Origin: Halorientalis persicus
GTDB lineage: Archaea > Halobacteriota > Halobacteria > Halobacteriales > Haloarculaceae
DNA length: 64,000 bases
Reading direction: 5' to 3'
Assembly: GCF_900110215.1 (NCBI RefSeq)
Contig: NZ_FOCX01000011.1
Coordinates: 62,001 to 126,000 of the forward strand
This document shows positions 35,166-43,398 of the stretch, piece after piece (positions within the stretch are counted from its first letter, which is position 1; each line of letters starts with the position of its first letter). The position numbers and the translations under genes are program-made. The notes under the pieces are model-generated. The model was not told where the DNA came from and searched no databases. It worked only from the letters and a program-made list of their open reading frames with translations.

Positions 35166-36175
35166 CCCAGATCGGGGCTGTCCGCCGGGTCGTCACTCCG
35201 ATTGGCCCGTCGGTAGGCGTCGTTGTACTTCGAGAGCTTCCGGAGCAACAGGTAGACGAACAGGCCGTCGTAGAGGACGACGAAGCTCAGGAAGACGAGG
35301 AACGTATCGACGGCAGTCGCTCCGGCGACGATGGGGACCAGGACGGTGGCGCTGGTGTTGTAGGTGGCGTGGACGAGCGTGGCGATGAGGAGTCCCTTCA
35401 CGACGATGGGCCCGGCGTCCTCGGGGTTGAACTTGGCGAGGCCGAGGTAGTAGCCCGCGAAGGCCGAGTAGATGACGTGGCCTGGCCCGGCCAGCGCCCG
35501 GATCGTCGCGATGTCCGAGCCGGCCTGGATCAGGTTCACGCCCGGGGCGACCGTCTGCAGGGAGTTGGTGATGTAGAGCGCGTTCTCGATGGTGGCGAAG
35601 CCGAGTCCGGCGACCGCACCGTACACCGCGCCGTCGATCACCGCGTCGAACGCCGGCGTGCGGTAGGCGTACATCCGGACGGCGAGCAGTTTCACGGCCT
35701 CCTCGACGGGACCGACGACGAGGAAGTAGAGTGCGAGCACTCCCAGAATCGGGACGAGGCCGAATCCCGAGCCGATCACCTGGACTGTGGTGCCGACGGT
35801 GTCGTTGAGAATCCCCGCGAAGTTCGCGAACAGGATGCCCAGCAGGAAGGTGACGACGAGGATTTCGAGGGGTTCGGATGTCGTCACGTCGGCCCGCCAG
35901 AGGTACGCCGCGAGGACGAACGCCGGCACGATAGAGAGCGCGACGAAGGTGCCGACCCGGGGGTCGACCAGCAGTCCGAACCCGCCGAGCAACAACTGGA
36001 GTCCGAGGATGAGGACCGCGGCGACGATGACGGTCCAGCGCAATCCGACGATAGCGGCGTGGTAGAGTTGTTGAGCGACCCGGTCGAGCCCGGACCGGGT
36101 CTCCCACTCCGAGATCTCGTAGAGGTCCATCGACCCGTCGTCCATCGACTGGACCGGGTCTCGATCCTCGTCCAT
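35162..36175 (-). CDS. PrsW-family intramembrane metalloprotease
   Basis: 337 residues with about eight spans. The PrsW/CPBP-like motifs appear in order: 'GPVEEAVKLLAV' (Glu-Glu-x-x-Lys), 'GFATIENALYI' (Glu), 'AGPGHVIYSAFAGYYLG' (His) and 'LVHATYN' (His). In Bacillus PrsW cleaves an anti-sigma factor; the haloarchaeal target is unknown. ATG at MDEDRDP chosen; the first ~40 residues are an acidic cytoplasmic leader. Confidence 0.85.
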   Translation of the reverse strand: MDEDRDPVQSMDDGSMDLYEISEWETRSGLDRVAQQLYHAAIVGLRWTVIVAAVLILGLQLLLGGFGLLVDPRVGTFVALSIVPAFVLAAYLWRADVTTSEPLEILVVTFLLGILFANFAGILNDTVGTTVQVIGSGFGLVPILGVLALYFLVVGPVEEAVKLLAVRMYAYRTPAFDAVIDGAVYGAVAGLGFATIENALYITNSLQTVAPGVNLIQAGSDIATIRALAGPGHVIYSAFAGYYLGLAKFNPEDAGPIVVKGLLIATLVHATYNTSATVLVPIVAGATAVDTFLVFLSFVVLYDGLFVYLLLRKLSKYNDAYRRANRSDDPADSPDLG

Positions 36176-36218
36176 ATCCGTGGGTCGGGTGACTCGCACC
36201 TAACGTTTTGGCTCTCTC

Positions 36219-37121
36219 TCAGTGGACCTCGGCTTTCGCGGCGTCGCCGAGCAGGCGCAGGGCGGCCGCGCCGAGAACGAGGTTGCAGGCCAGGAGGACG
36301 GCGGCGGCGGGGACCACGGTGTTCCAGAGTCCGCCGAAGGCGGTCACGTCGAACACGCTCAGCACGTCCCGGCCGAGCATGAGCGCTCGGATGCCGTCGA
36401 CGCCGTAGGTGATCGGGTTGACGACCGCGACCGCTCGAATCCAGCCGGGCAGGACCGACAGCGGGAGGAAGGCACTGGAGACGAACAACAGCGGGAATGT
36501 AAGCAGGTTCGCGATCATGATCGTCGCCTCCCGGTCGCGGGTCACCAGCGCGACGACGTTCGAGTACGCCATGAACACGCCGCCGAAAAGCACCGTGACG
36601 CCGACGATGCCGATCAGGCCCGGCAGGCCGGTCCGGAGATACCCCGCGGTCGTCGCGTCCGACGTGAGCGCCAGCATGCCATAGCCCAGTGCGAGGATGA
36701 TCAGCGTCTGGACGGCGATGCGGACGACTTCCGAGCAGACCTTGCCGAGGAACATCGCGCCCCGGTGCATCGGGGAGACGAGCGTCTTCTCGAACATCCC
36801 GGTCTCCATGTCGTCGACCAGCCCGATCCCGGAGACGGCGGCCGCGGCCAGCGCCGACTGGATCACGATGGCCGGCGTGAGATAGGTGACGTAGTGTACG
36901 TCGCCGACGGTCGCGGCGAGCGCCGGACCGGCGACCGCACCCAGCACCTCGGCCATCAACACGAAGAAGATGACCGGCTGGACCAGCGAACTGAACGTGA
37001 CGTAGGGGTTCCGGGAGGTCTTGCGGAGCCAGCGCGTCAGGCTGATCCGCATATCCGTGAGGGGACCGTTCCCGTCGGCCCGCCGGGCGGTGTCGCTCCC
37101 GGCGTCGTCGGCGTGACTCAT
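36219..37121 (-). CDS. ABC-2 type transporter permease (DrrB-like)
   Basis: 300 residues with six spans in the ABC-2 permease arrangement, including 'DMETGMFEKTLVSPMHRGAMFLGKVCSEVVR' (the coupling segment after helix two) and the terminal 'FLPLSVLPGWIRAVAVVNPITYGVDGIRALMLG' signature of DrrB/NodJ-type exporters. It forms the membrane part of the exporter encoded with the upstream ATPase; the two genes overlap by ATGA. The cargo is unknown. Confidence 0.88.
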   Translation of the reverse strand: MSHADDAGSDTARRADGNGPLTDMRISLTRWLRKTSRNPYVTFSSLVQPVIFFVLMAEVLGAVAGPALAATVGDVHYVTYLTPAIVIQSALAAAAVSGIGLVDDMETGMFEKTLVSPMHRGAMFLGKVCSEVVRIAVQTLIILALGYGMLALTSDATTAGYLRTGLPGLIGIVGVTVLFGGVFMAYSNVVALVTRDREATIMIANLLTFPLLFVSSAFLPLSVLPGWIRAVAVVNPITYGVDGIRALMLGRDVLSVFDVTAFGGLWNTVVPAAAVLLACNLVLGAAALRLLGDAAKAEVH

Positions 37122-38161
37122 CGGGCCACCTCTAGCTTCCGGACCGCGTCGTCCTCGTCGGTCGACTCCCGTTCCTCGCCGGTGAGGCTGAGGAACACGT
37201 CGTCGAGCGTGGGCGACCGCGCGTCGAAGCCAGTGATGGCGACCCCTGCTTCGTCGAGCGCGCGGAACAGATCGCCGATCCCGTCTCTGGCGTTCTCGGC
37301 GGTGATCGTGAGCCCGCTGTCCGTGGGTTCGACGGTCGGGTCCTCGAAGGCGTCCGACCGATACACGGCTCGTGTCGCCCGCTCGGTGTCCGCGGCGTCG
37401 ACGAGGGTCACCTCGAGTACGTCGCCGCCGACGGCCGACTTCAACGCGGCCGGCGTGTCGGTGGTGACGACCTCGCCGTCCTGGAGCAGGGCGAGCCGAT
37501 CACAGAGTCGGTCCACCTCTTCGAGGTACTGGGTCGTCAGGAACACTGTCGTCCCGCGGTCGTTGATCGACTGCAGGTACTCCCAGAACCGGAGCCGGGC
37601 CTCGGGGTCGAGGCCGGTCGTGGGTTCGTCGAGGAAGACGACCGGGGGCCGGTGGACGAGGACGGTCGCGGCGTCCAGTCGTTTCTGCATCCCGCCGGAG
37701 AACGTCTCCGCACGCTGGTCGGCAACGTCGTCGAGTCCCACGAGATCGAGCAACTCGGCGATGCGGTCGTCGCGCTCTCCCGTCGGGACGCCATAGACCT
37801 CGCAGGTGTACCGCACGTTCTCGCGAGCGGTCAGTTCCTCGTCGACGCTGGTCTCCTGGGCCATGTAGCCGATGGACTCGCGGACGGCCCGTGGATCCGC
37901 GGTGGTGTCGTACCCGTTGATCCGGACCGAGCCCCGGGTCGGGTGCAACAGTGTCACGAGGGTCTTGATGGTGGTCGTCTTGCCGGCCCCGTTCGGGCCG
38001 AGAAAGCCGAAGAACTCCCCGGCACCGACGGCGAGGTCGACGCCGCGGACGGCCTCCGTCCCGTCGGCGTAGGTGACGTGGACGTTCTCGGCCTCGATGG
38101 CGAGGTCGTCCGTCGGTGGGTCGGCACTGTCCGTTTCGGTCGCTGATCGTGTCGGTTGCAT
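37118..38161 (-). CDS. ABC transporter ATPase (DrrA-like)
   Basis: 347 residues. Walker A GPNGAGKTTT, Q-loop 'YMAQETSVDEELTAREN', signature 'ETFSGGMQKRL', Walker B 'VVFLDEPTTGLD' and H-loop 'LTTQYLEE' are all present. The ~90-residue C-terminal extension ('VTLVDAADTERATRAVYRSDAF') is that of the daunorubicin resistance DrrA group. With the permease it makes an exporter; a Bat-type regulator lies 67 bp upstream on the same strand and could control it. Confidence 0.92.
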   Translation of the reverse strand: MQPTRSATETDSADPPTDDLAIEAENVHVTYADGTEAVRGVDLAVGAGEFFGFLGPNGAGKTTTIKTLVTLLHPTRGSVRINGYDTTADPRAVRESIGYMAQETSVDEELTARENVRYTCEVYGVPTGERDDRIAELLDLVGLDDVADQRAETFSGGMQKRLDAATVLVHRPPVVFLDEPTTGLDPEARLRFWEYLQSINDRGTTVFLTTQYLEEVDRLCDRLALLQDGEVVTTDTPAALKSAVGGDVLEVTLVDAADTERATRAVYRSDAFEDPTVEPTDSGLTITAENARDGIGDLFRALDEAGVAITGFDARSPTLDDVFLSLTGEERESTDEDDAVRKLEVAR

Positions 38162-38228
38162 CGCTGGACACAGTGATATCCCACCGACCGGGCTAACCCT
38201 GACTCTCAGCCGTGCGGCCGTTTAAGTG

Positions 38229-38942
38229 TCAGTCGGGCAGTGGCGGCCAGGTCGAGGCGACGGTCGTCTCGATGACGTGGGTCTGGGCGCGCCGGAGGCG
38301 TTCGGACAGCGACGAGGCGGTGATTCCCAGTTCCGACGCCACGGCCTCCAGCGAGGCCGTCCGCGGGATCTCGAAGTAGCCCATCTCGTAGGCGGTCCGG
38401 AGCGCTTCCTGCTGGCGGTCGGTCAGGCCCTCGCCCGGGGCCTCGGGTTCCCCGTCGCGGGTGAGCCGCCGGAGGGTAAAGCCCGCGTTCGCCTGCCAGA
38501 ACTCGCGGAACGCGTCGAAGGCCTCGCGGTCGGCGAACCACCCGGCCTGGATCCACCCGGTCGGTGTGGCTTCGATCCGTTTGATCAGGGCGTCGGTCGT
38601 CGCCAGCGCGCGCAGGCCGTCGAGGTCGTCGATGGCGTCGCCGAGCGTCCCCGCCAGACTCGTGGCGGGGACGGTCTGGTACTGTCGAGTGTCGCCCGCC
38701 TGCCCGACGAGGGTGTAGTCGGCGACGAACGCCGCGGACTCGAAGGCCCGCTCGATCTCGTCGGGTCTCCCCCCGGTCACGTACGCGACGAACAGCGGCC
38801 AGTTCCCGTGATTGTACTGGATCTTCAGATCCAGTTGCGTCTCGGGGACCGCCTTCGCCACCGATACGAGCGGGAGCGCCTCGCAGTCGATCTCGAACTC
38901 GGCGACCAGTCCCATGCCCGAGGGATGCTCGGCCTGGCCCAT
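38229..38942 (-). CDS. Bat-type HTH-10 transcriptional regulator
   Basis: 237 residues. The C-terminal HTH_10 (bacterioopsin activator-type) domain is clear: 'LTDRQQEALRTAYEMGYFEIPRTASLEAVASELGITASSLSERLRRAQTHVI'. The ~150-residue N-terminal part is the sensor-like domain common in the family. No PAS or GAF motif is obvious. It is likely to regulate the adjacent exporter, or itself, by position. An AT-rich CAGTATAATCTCG at 39002-39014 lies in the divergent region toward the next small ORF. Confidence 0.85.
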   Translation of the reverse strand: MGQAEHPSGMGLVAEFEIDCEALPLVSVAKAVPETQLDLKIQYNHGNWPLFVAYVTGGRPDEIERAFESAAFVADYTLVGQAGDTRQYQTVPATSLAGTLGDAIDDLDGLRALATTDALIKRIEATPTGWIQAGWFADREAFDAFREFWQANAGFTLRRLTRDGEPEAPGEGLTDRQQEALRTAYEMGYFEIPRTASLEAVASELGITASSLSERLRRAQTHVIETTVASTWPPLPD

Positions 38943-39058
38943 GTGCGTGTCGGACCGCGACGATGCTTGCGGGTAATCCGCCCATCACCTGGGTGATTAA
39001 ACAGTATAATCTCGTTTAAGGGACAGCGCTTTACGCGCGTATCGGTCACTGACTGGTA

Positions 39059-39184
39059 ATGACACGCTACAGCGCCAGTCGGGGGATCATGTACTCGGCT
39101 CCGCCGACAGACGAGGACGAGGAGGATGCGGTCGAGGCGGCGACGGCCGCCGAGAGTGGGGAAGCGGCGACGGCGGACGACTGA
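39059..39184 (+). CDS. Small acidic protein (41 residues)
   Basis: ATG-started frame of 42 codons. The first 16 residues, MTRYSASRGIMYSAPP, are neutral and look ordered; the rest is Asp/Glu/Ala-rich. The sharp change from a defined start to an acidic halophilic tail, and the AT-rich TATAATCTCGTTTAAG at 39004-39019 about 40-55 bp upstream, favour a true small gene. No function known to me. Confidence 0.45.
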   Translation: MTRYSASRGIMYSAPPTDEDEEDAVEAATAAESGEAATADD

Positions 39185-39186
39185 CG

Positions 39187-39345
39187 GGAGGTCGAGCGGA
39201 GCGAGACCTCCGGACGAGTGAGCGGGGAGAAACGACCCGCGAACGGCTCGAACGAAGTGAGAGCCGTTGTTCGTGCGAGCGGGGACCGACGTGACCCGCG
39301 AGCGGCGCGACCGAAGGGAGTGCCCTCGAACGTGCGAACGGAGAC
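39187..39345. repeat. Hairpin cluster of GAGCGAAGCGAG type before pdxT
   Basis: Stems GGAGGTC/GACCTCC (39187-39193/39205-39211) and ACGGCTC/GAGCCGT (39243-39249/39261-39267) flank GTGAGCGGGGAGAAACGACC (39219-39238). Nearly the same segment, GTGAGCGGGGAGGAACGACC, recurs at about 46691-46710 inside a coding region. No gene is visible in this ~190-bp gap apart from the repeat. Confidence 0.55.
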
Positions 39346-39375
39346 GTTTTTCCGCACAGGTCCTAACAGAGGGTA

Positions 39376-39960
39376 ATGACTGTGACTGCAGGCGTCGTCG
39401 CCGTGCAGGGCGACGTGAGCGAACACGCCGCGGCTATCGAGCGGGCCGCCGCGTCCCACGGGCAGGACGCCGAGGTGCGGGAGATCAGGGAGTCGGGGGT
39501 CGTTCCCGACTGTGATCTCCTGTTGTTGCCCGGCGGCGAGTCGACGACGATCTCGCGGTTGCTCCACCGCGAGGGGATCGCTCCCGAGATCGTCGACCAC
39601 GTCGGGGCGGGCAAGCCGGTGCTGGCGACGTGTGCCGGACTGATCGTCCTCTCGACGGACGCCAACGACGACCGCGTCGAGACGCTGGATCTGGTGGACG
39701 CCACTGTCGAACGGAACGCCTTCGGCCGGCAGAAAGACAGCTTCGAGGCTCCACTGGACGTGGCCGGACTCGACGACCCCTTCCACGCCGTGTTCATCCG
39801 TGCGCCGCTGATCGAATCGGTCGGCGAGGCCGAGGTGCTGGCCGAGTGGGACGGGCGGCCGGTCGCCGTGCGGGACGGCCCGGTCGTGGGGACCTCGTTC
39901 CACCCGGAACTGACCGACGACGCCCGGATTCACGATCTGGCCTTCTTCGCCGCGGACTGA
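39376..39960 (+). CDS. pdxT: Pyridoxal 5'-phosphate synthase glutaminase subunit
   Basis: 194 residues of a class I glutamine amidotransferase. 'GVVAVQGDVSEH' and 'LLLPGGESTTI' are PdxT-specific, the nucleophile is Cys in 'VLATCAGLIVLS', and 'GTSFHPELTDD' carries the His-Glu of the triad. It supplies ammonia to PdxS for vitamin B6 synthesis. PdxS is not in the window, so the two subunits are encoded apart. ATG preceded by ACGTTTTTCC about 30 bp upstream. Confidence 0.93.
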   Translation: MTVTAGVVAVQGDVSEHAAAIERAAASHGQDAEVREIRESGVVPDCDLLLLPGGESTTISRLLHREGIAPEIVDHVGAGKPVLATCAGLIVLSTDANDDRVETLDLVDATVERNAFGRQKDSFEAPLDVAGLDDPFHAVFIRAPLIESVGEAEVLAEWDGRPVAVRDGPVVGTSFHPELTDDARIHDLAFFAAD

Positions 39961-40024
39961 CCGCAGCGGTGTGGCTGCGGGTCGGTAGCCGGGATTTTTG
40001 CCCGCCGACGCCCTCGGGCAGGGT

Positions 40025-40471
40025 ATGGACGCAGCTATCGATGCCGTGCGAGTCGCCGGCACACCGACGGGGCCGGTGCCGGTCGTCTTGCTCGCGGTCG
40101 AGGGCGAGTCGGATCTGCTGCCGATCTTCATCGGGTTCGACGAGGCCGCGAGCATCGCCCGCGGGCTCGACGCCGAGGACATCGGGCGGCCGCTGACTCA
40201 CGACCTCACGCTGAATCTGGTCGAGGAACTGGGCGGGCGGATCGAGCGTGTCGTCGTCAGCGACGTGGACGACGGCACGTACATCGCGGACCTCCACCTG
40301 GCGACGCCGCGGGAATCGACGGTGATCGACGCGCGGCCGAGCGACTCGCTGGCCCTGGCCGCCCGGACGAACGCGCCGCTCGCGGTCGACGAAGATGTCT
40401 TCGAGGCGGGACGACGCGATCCCGACGAGTTCGATGACATGGACGACATCCGCGAAGTGATGGAAGTTTAG
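40025..40471 (+). CDS. Bifunctional nuclease family (DUF151) protein
   Basis: 148 residues with the BFN signature: 'LPIFIGFDEAASIARGLDAEDIGRPLTHDL', 'VVVSDVDDGTYIADLHLA' and 'VIDARPSDSLALAARTNAPLAVDEDVF'. In plants and bacteria members degrade RNA and single-stranded DNA; in archaea the role is not tested to my knowledge. GGGATTTTTGCC ~25-30 bp upstream supports the ATG. A 22-bp gap follows to hisE. Confidence 0.85.
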   Translation: MDAAIDAVRVAGTPTGPVPVVLLAVEGESDLLPIFIGFDEAASIARGLDAEDIGRPLTHDLTLNLVEELGGRIERVVVSDVDDGTYIADLHLATPRESTVIDARPSDSLALAARTNAPLAVDEDVFEAGRRDPDEFDDMDDIREVMEV

Positions 40472-40493
40472 TCGCCCGGCGAGAAGGGCGGGC

Positions 40494-40787
40494 ATGGACG
40501 ACACCGACGCCGTCCTCGACGAGTTGTTCGCGGTTATCGAGGACCGCAAAGAGCAGTTGCCCGAGGACTCCTACACTGCCTCGCTGTTCACCCACGAGAA
40601 AGGCGAGAACGCGGTGTTAGAGAAGCTCGGTGAGGAGTCGACCGAACTCCTGCTGGCGGCCAAAGACGACGACCGCGAGGAGATCGCCCACGAGGCCGCC
40701 GACATCGTCTACCATCTGCTCGTCTTGCTTTCGCTGAAAGACATGGATGTAGAAGATTTGCGGGCAGAGTTGCGCGAGCGGCGGTGA
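40494..40787 (+). CDS. hisE: Phosphoribosyl-ATP diphosphatase
   Basis: 97 residues, a MazG-like all-alpha HisE: 'SYTASLF' near residue 23, 'KLGEESTELLLAAKDDDREEIAHEAADIVYHLLVLL' with the E-x-x-E and E-x-x-D metal sites. It performs the second step of histidine synthesis. Other his genes are not here, in line with the scattered his genes of haloarchaea. Confidence 0.92.
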   Translation: MDDTDAVLDELFAVIEDRKEQLPEDSYTASLFTHEKGENAVLEKLGEESTELLLAAKDDDREEIAHEAADIVYHLLVLLSLKDMDVEDLRAELRERR

Positions 40788-40831
40788 AGGTCGGGTTCGC
40801 ACCGCTCGGGACCGGTGGGTACGCCGTACCG

Positions 40832-42253
40832 TCACTCGCGGTTCGGGCACACGGTGACGCCGGTGAACTCGAAGCGGGTTCCGTCGGCCCCGTCGGCCAG
40901 TGATACCTCCCAGCCGTGGGCCTGGACGATCTCCCTGACGATCGCGAGGCCCATGCCCGTCCCGTCGCCGGTCGTGTAGCCGTAGTCGAACACGAGGTCT
41001 CGCTCGTCGATCGAGATGCCGGGGCCGTCGTCTTCGACGTAGAACCCGACGCGATCGTCGTCGCCGAGGACGCCGATTCGGACGGTCACGTCGGGACCGG
41101 CGTGGGTGACGGCGTTGGAGTAGAGGTTCTGGAGCAGTTCCACCAGTCGGTCGGCGTCGGCTTCGATAGCGCAGTCGGTTCGACACTCCAGCGTGGCATC
41201 GGGGGCGTTGATCCGGCCCCACGCGGCACGGGCACAGTCGTCGAGGGCCGTCTCTCCGAGGTCGCCGATGACCCGTCCGTCACGGGCCAGTGTGAGGACA
41301 TCGTCGATCAACGTCTCCATGCGGTCGACGGCGTCCTCGATGTGGTCGTGGTGGGCGCTCTGGCTCTCGGCCCGGGCGGCCTCGACGCGAGCGCGGATCA
41401 CCTGCAGTGGGTTCCGGAGGTCGTGGGAGACGACACTCGCAAACTTCTCTAGTCGTTCGTTCTGCCGTTCGAGTTCCCGCTGGTACTGCTGACGCTCGGT
41501 CACGTCCCGGGAGTTGACGACCACGCCGGCCAGCGCGGGGTCTTTGAGTCGGTTGTGTCCGACCGATTCCAGGGTCCGCCACTCGCCCTCGGCGGTTCGC
41601 ATCCGGTAGATGACTTCCCTGGTCTCGCCGAGCCACTCCTTCGGGTCGGCGAAAAACGAAAGCACCCTGTCCTGGTCGTCGGGGTGGATGCGGTCGATTG
41701 GTTTCCGACCGACGAACTCCGATGGGGAGTAGCCCATGATGTCTTCGATGATCGGATTGACGTAGCGGACCGTCCCGTCCCGGCGGTGGATGGTGAGCAG
41801 GTCAGTCGAGAACTCGACGAGCTGTTCGAACCGCCCGGCCGCCTCCGCCTCGCCGGTCAGGTCCGGCCGGACGCGAGCGAGCGCGTCGGTCAACCGGTCG
41901 GCCAGAGCGTCCGCGTCCGGGTTCGATTCCACGGGGACGTACTCGGTCACGCCGACCGAGAGGGCGTCGCTGACGAGACGTTCGTCGCCGTCACGCGAGA
42001 ACAGGACGAACGGGACCGTCGTCCGCTGCTGTCGCGCCCGCCGCAGGAGATCGACACCGTCCATGTCCGCGAGCTCCGCGGCGCTCAGCACGGCACCGAC
42101 CGGTCCCTCCTCCAGCAACTCGAGGGCCGCCGCGCCCTGTTCGGCCGTCTCCACCGATGACACCTCGGCCGTCTCGGCCAACTCCTCGCTCAGCGTGTCC
42201 GGATCCGGCTCGGGTGTGACTAGCACCGTCGGCGGGCAACTCCCGTCGACCAT
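40832..42253 (-). CDS. PAS sensor histidine kinase with degenerate N-terminal receiver
   Basis: 473 residues in four parts: a receiver-like domain (1-130), a PAS domain (about 145-262, 'YVNPIIEDIMGYSPSEFVGRKPID'), HisKA with H-box 'FASVVSHDLRNPLQVI' (about residue 295) and HATPase_c ('LYSNAVTHAG', 'VEDDGPGISI', 'TGDGTGMGLAI'). The receiver retains 'MDGVDLLRRAR' but has Ala where the phospho-Asp belongs (VLSAAELADMDG), no acidic pair at the start and no KP lysine. It is a cytoplasmic kinase; cognate regulator unknown. Confidence 0.9.
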   Translation of the reverse strand: MVDGSCPPTVLVTPEPDPDTLSEELAETAEVSSVETAEQGAAALELLEEGPVGAVLSAAELADMDGVDLLRRARQQRTTVPFVLFSRDGDERLVSDALSVGVTEYVPVESNPDADALADRLTDALARVRPDLTGEAEAAGRFEQLVEFSTDLLTIHRRDGTVRYVNPIIEDIMGYSPSEFVGRKPIDRIHPDDQDRVLSFFADPKEWLGETREVIYRMRTAEGEWRTLESVGHNRLKDPALAGVVVNSRDVTERQQYQRELERQNERLEKFASVVSHDLRNPLQVIRARVEAARAESQSAHHDHIEDAVDRMETLIDDVLTLARDGRVIGDLGETALDDCARAAWGRINAPDATLECRTDCAIEADADRLVELLQNLYSNAVTHAGPDVTVRIGVLGDDDRVGFYVEDDGPGISIDERDLVFDYGYTTGDGTGMGLAIVREIVQAHGWEVSLADGADGTRFEFTGVTVCPNRE

Positions 42254-42398
42254 TGCTCGCGTTATGCATTCCTCCTACTTATCAATTTATGGTTATTTCG
42301 TCCCGGACAGCAAAAAGGAGTGTTCCGTGTCTCGGACTGTTCGCGATGGCTCCCGACGTGGTGATCAGTTCGTGGCGCATCGAGTGCGCGCCAAAGGA

Positions 42399-42410
42399 CG
42401 CGTTTTTATG
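42399..42410 (+). promoter_or_regulatory. TATA-like box for the NOG1-like GTPase
   Basis: GCGTTTTTATGC lies ~26-36 bp before the ATG at 42435, the spacing for a leaderless haloarchaeal mRNA. Confidence 0.5.
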
Positions 42411-42434
42411 CACGAACCGTCTACGGACGGCAAC

Positions 42435-43397
42435 ATGATTCTCGAGGACCTCCCGACGACGCCCACGTCGGAGGAGCTGATCGACCAGGCGTTCTCCCGG
42501 GCGGCCCGCGCGGGCCGAGCCAAATCCGGGTTCGAGGCCCAGCAGTCGATGCTCCAGACCGCCGCGAACGTCGTCTCGGACAACCTCGAGAACGTCGTCA
42601 CCGCGTGGCCCGACATCGACGAACTCGACCCGTTCTACCGCGAGTTGATCGACGCGCTGGTGGGAGTCGACGACCTGCGCCAGCACCTCTCGGAGATCGG
42701 CTGGGCCAGCCGGAAGGCCAGCGACATCCGCGACGAGTACCAGGGCCGGTTCCGCGAGGTCGACGCCGACGGGGCCAAGAAGCTCCGCAAGCAGGCGTTC
42801 GCCCGCATCGCTGACGTTGTCGAGGAGGTCGAGGACGACCTGCTCGCGGTCAACGAGGCCCGCAACACGCTCCGTGACCTGCCGGACATCAGGCCCGACG
42901 AACCGACCATCGTCGTCGCCGGCTACCCCAACGTCGGGAAGTCCTCTTTCGTGAATACTGTCACCAACGCCCGTAACGAGACCGCGTCCTACCCGTTCAC
43001 GACGACCGAGATCCGGGTGGGCCACATCGAGCGCGACCACATCCGCTATCAACTCGTGGACACGCCCGGCCTGCTCGACCGACCCCCGGAGGACCGCAAC
43101 GAGATCGAATCACAGGCGGTGAGCGCGCTCGAGCACCTCGCCGACGCCGTCCTCGTGATGGTCGACGCCAGCGGGGAGTGCGGGTACCCCATCGAGGTGC
43201 AACTGGAACTTCGAGACGCCCTTGCCGAGCGGTTCGCGGATGTCCCCGTCCTGACGGTCTGTAACAAGAGCGACCGCTCGACCGACGTGGAGGCCGACCT
43301 GTACATGAGCGTCACCGAGGGCGAGAACGTACAGGAAACGCTCGACGCGGCGGTCGAGGCCGTCGGATACGAACCCGAACTGCCCTACGACGAGTAG
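42435..43397 (+). CDS. NOG1-like GTP-binding protein
   Basis: 320 residues. A helical N-terminal domain (1-155) is followed by a TRAFAC GTPase: G1 GYPNVGKSS (about residue 161), G3 'LVDTPGLLDR', G4 'CNKSD'. The N-terminal 'DQAFSRAARAG' is typical of the NOG1 group, which in eukaryotes matures the 60S ribosomal subunit. Archaeal members probably aid 50S assembly; that is inference. No zinc or RNA domain follows the GTPase. Confidence 0.9.
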   Translation: MILEDLPTTPTSEELIDQAFSRAARAGRAKSGFEAQQSMLQTAANVVSDNLENVVTAWPDIDELDPFYRELIDALVGVDDLRQHLSEIGWASRKASDIRDEYQGRFREVDADGAKKLRKQAFARIADVVEEVEDDLLAVNEARNTLRDLPDIRPDEPTIVVAGYPNVGKSSFVNTVTNARNETASYPFTTTEIRVGHIERDHIRYQLVDTPGLLDRPPEDRNEIESQAVSALEHLADAVLVMVDASGECGYPIEVQLELRDALAERFADVPVLTVCNKSDRSTDVEADLYMSVTEGENVQETLDAAVEAVGYEPELPYDE

Positions 43398-43398
43398 G

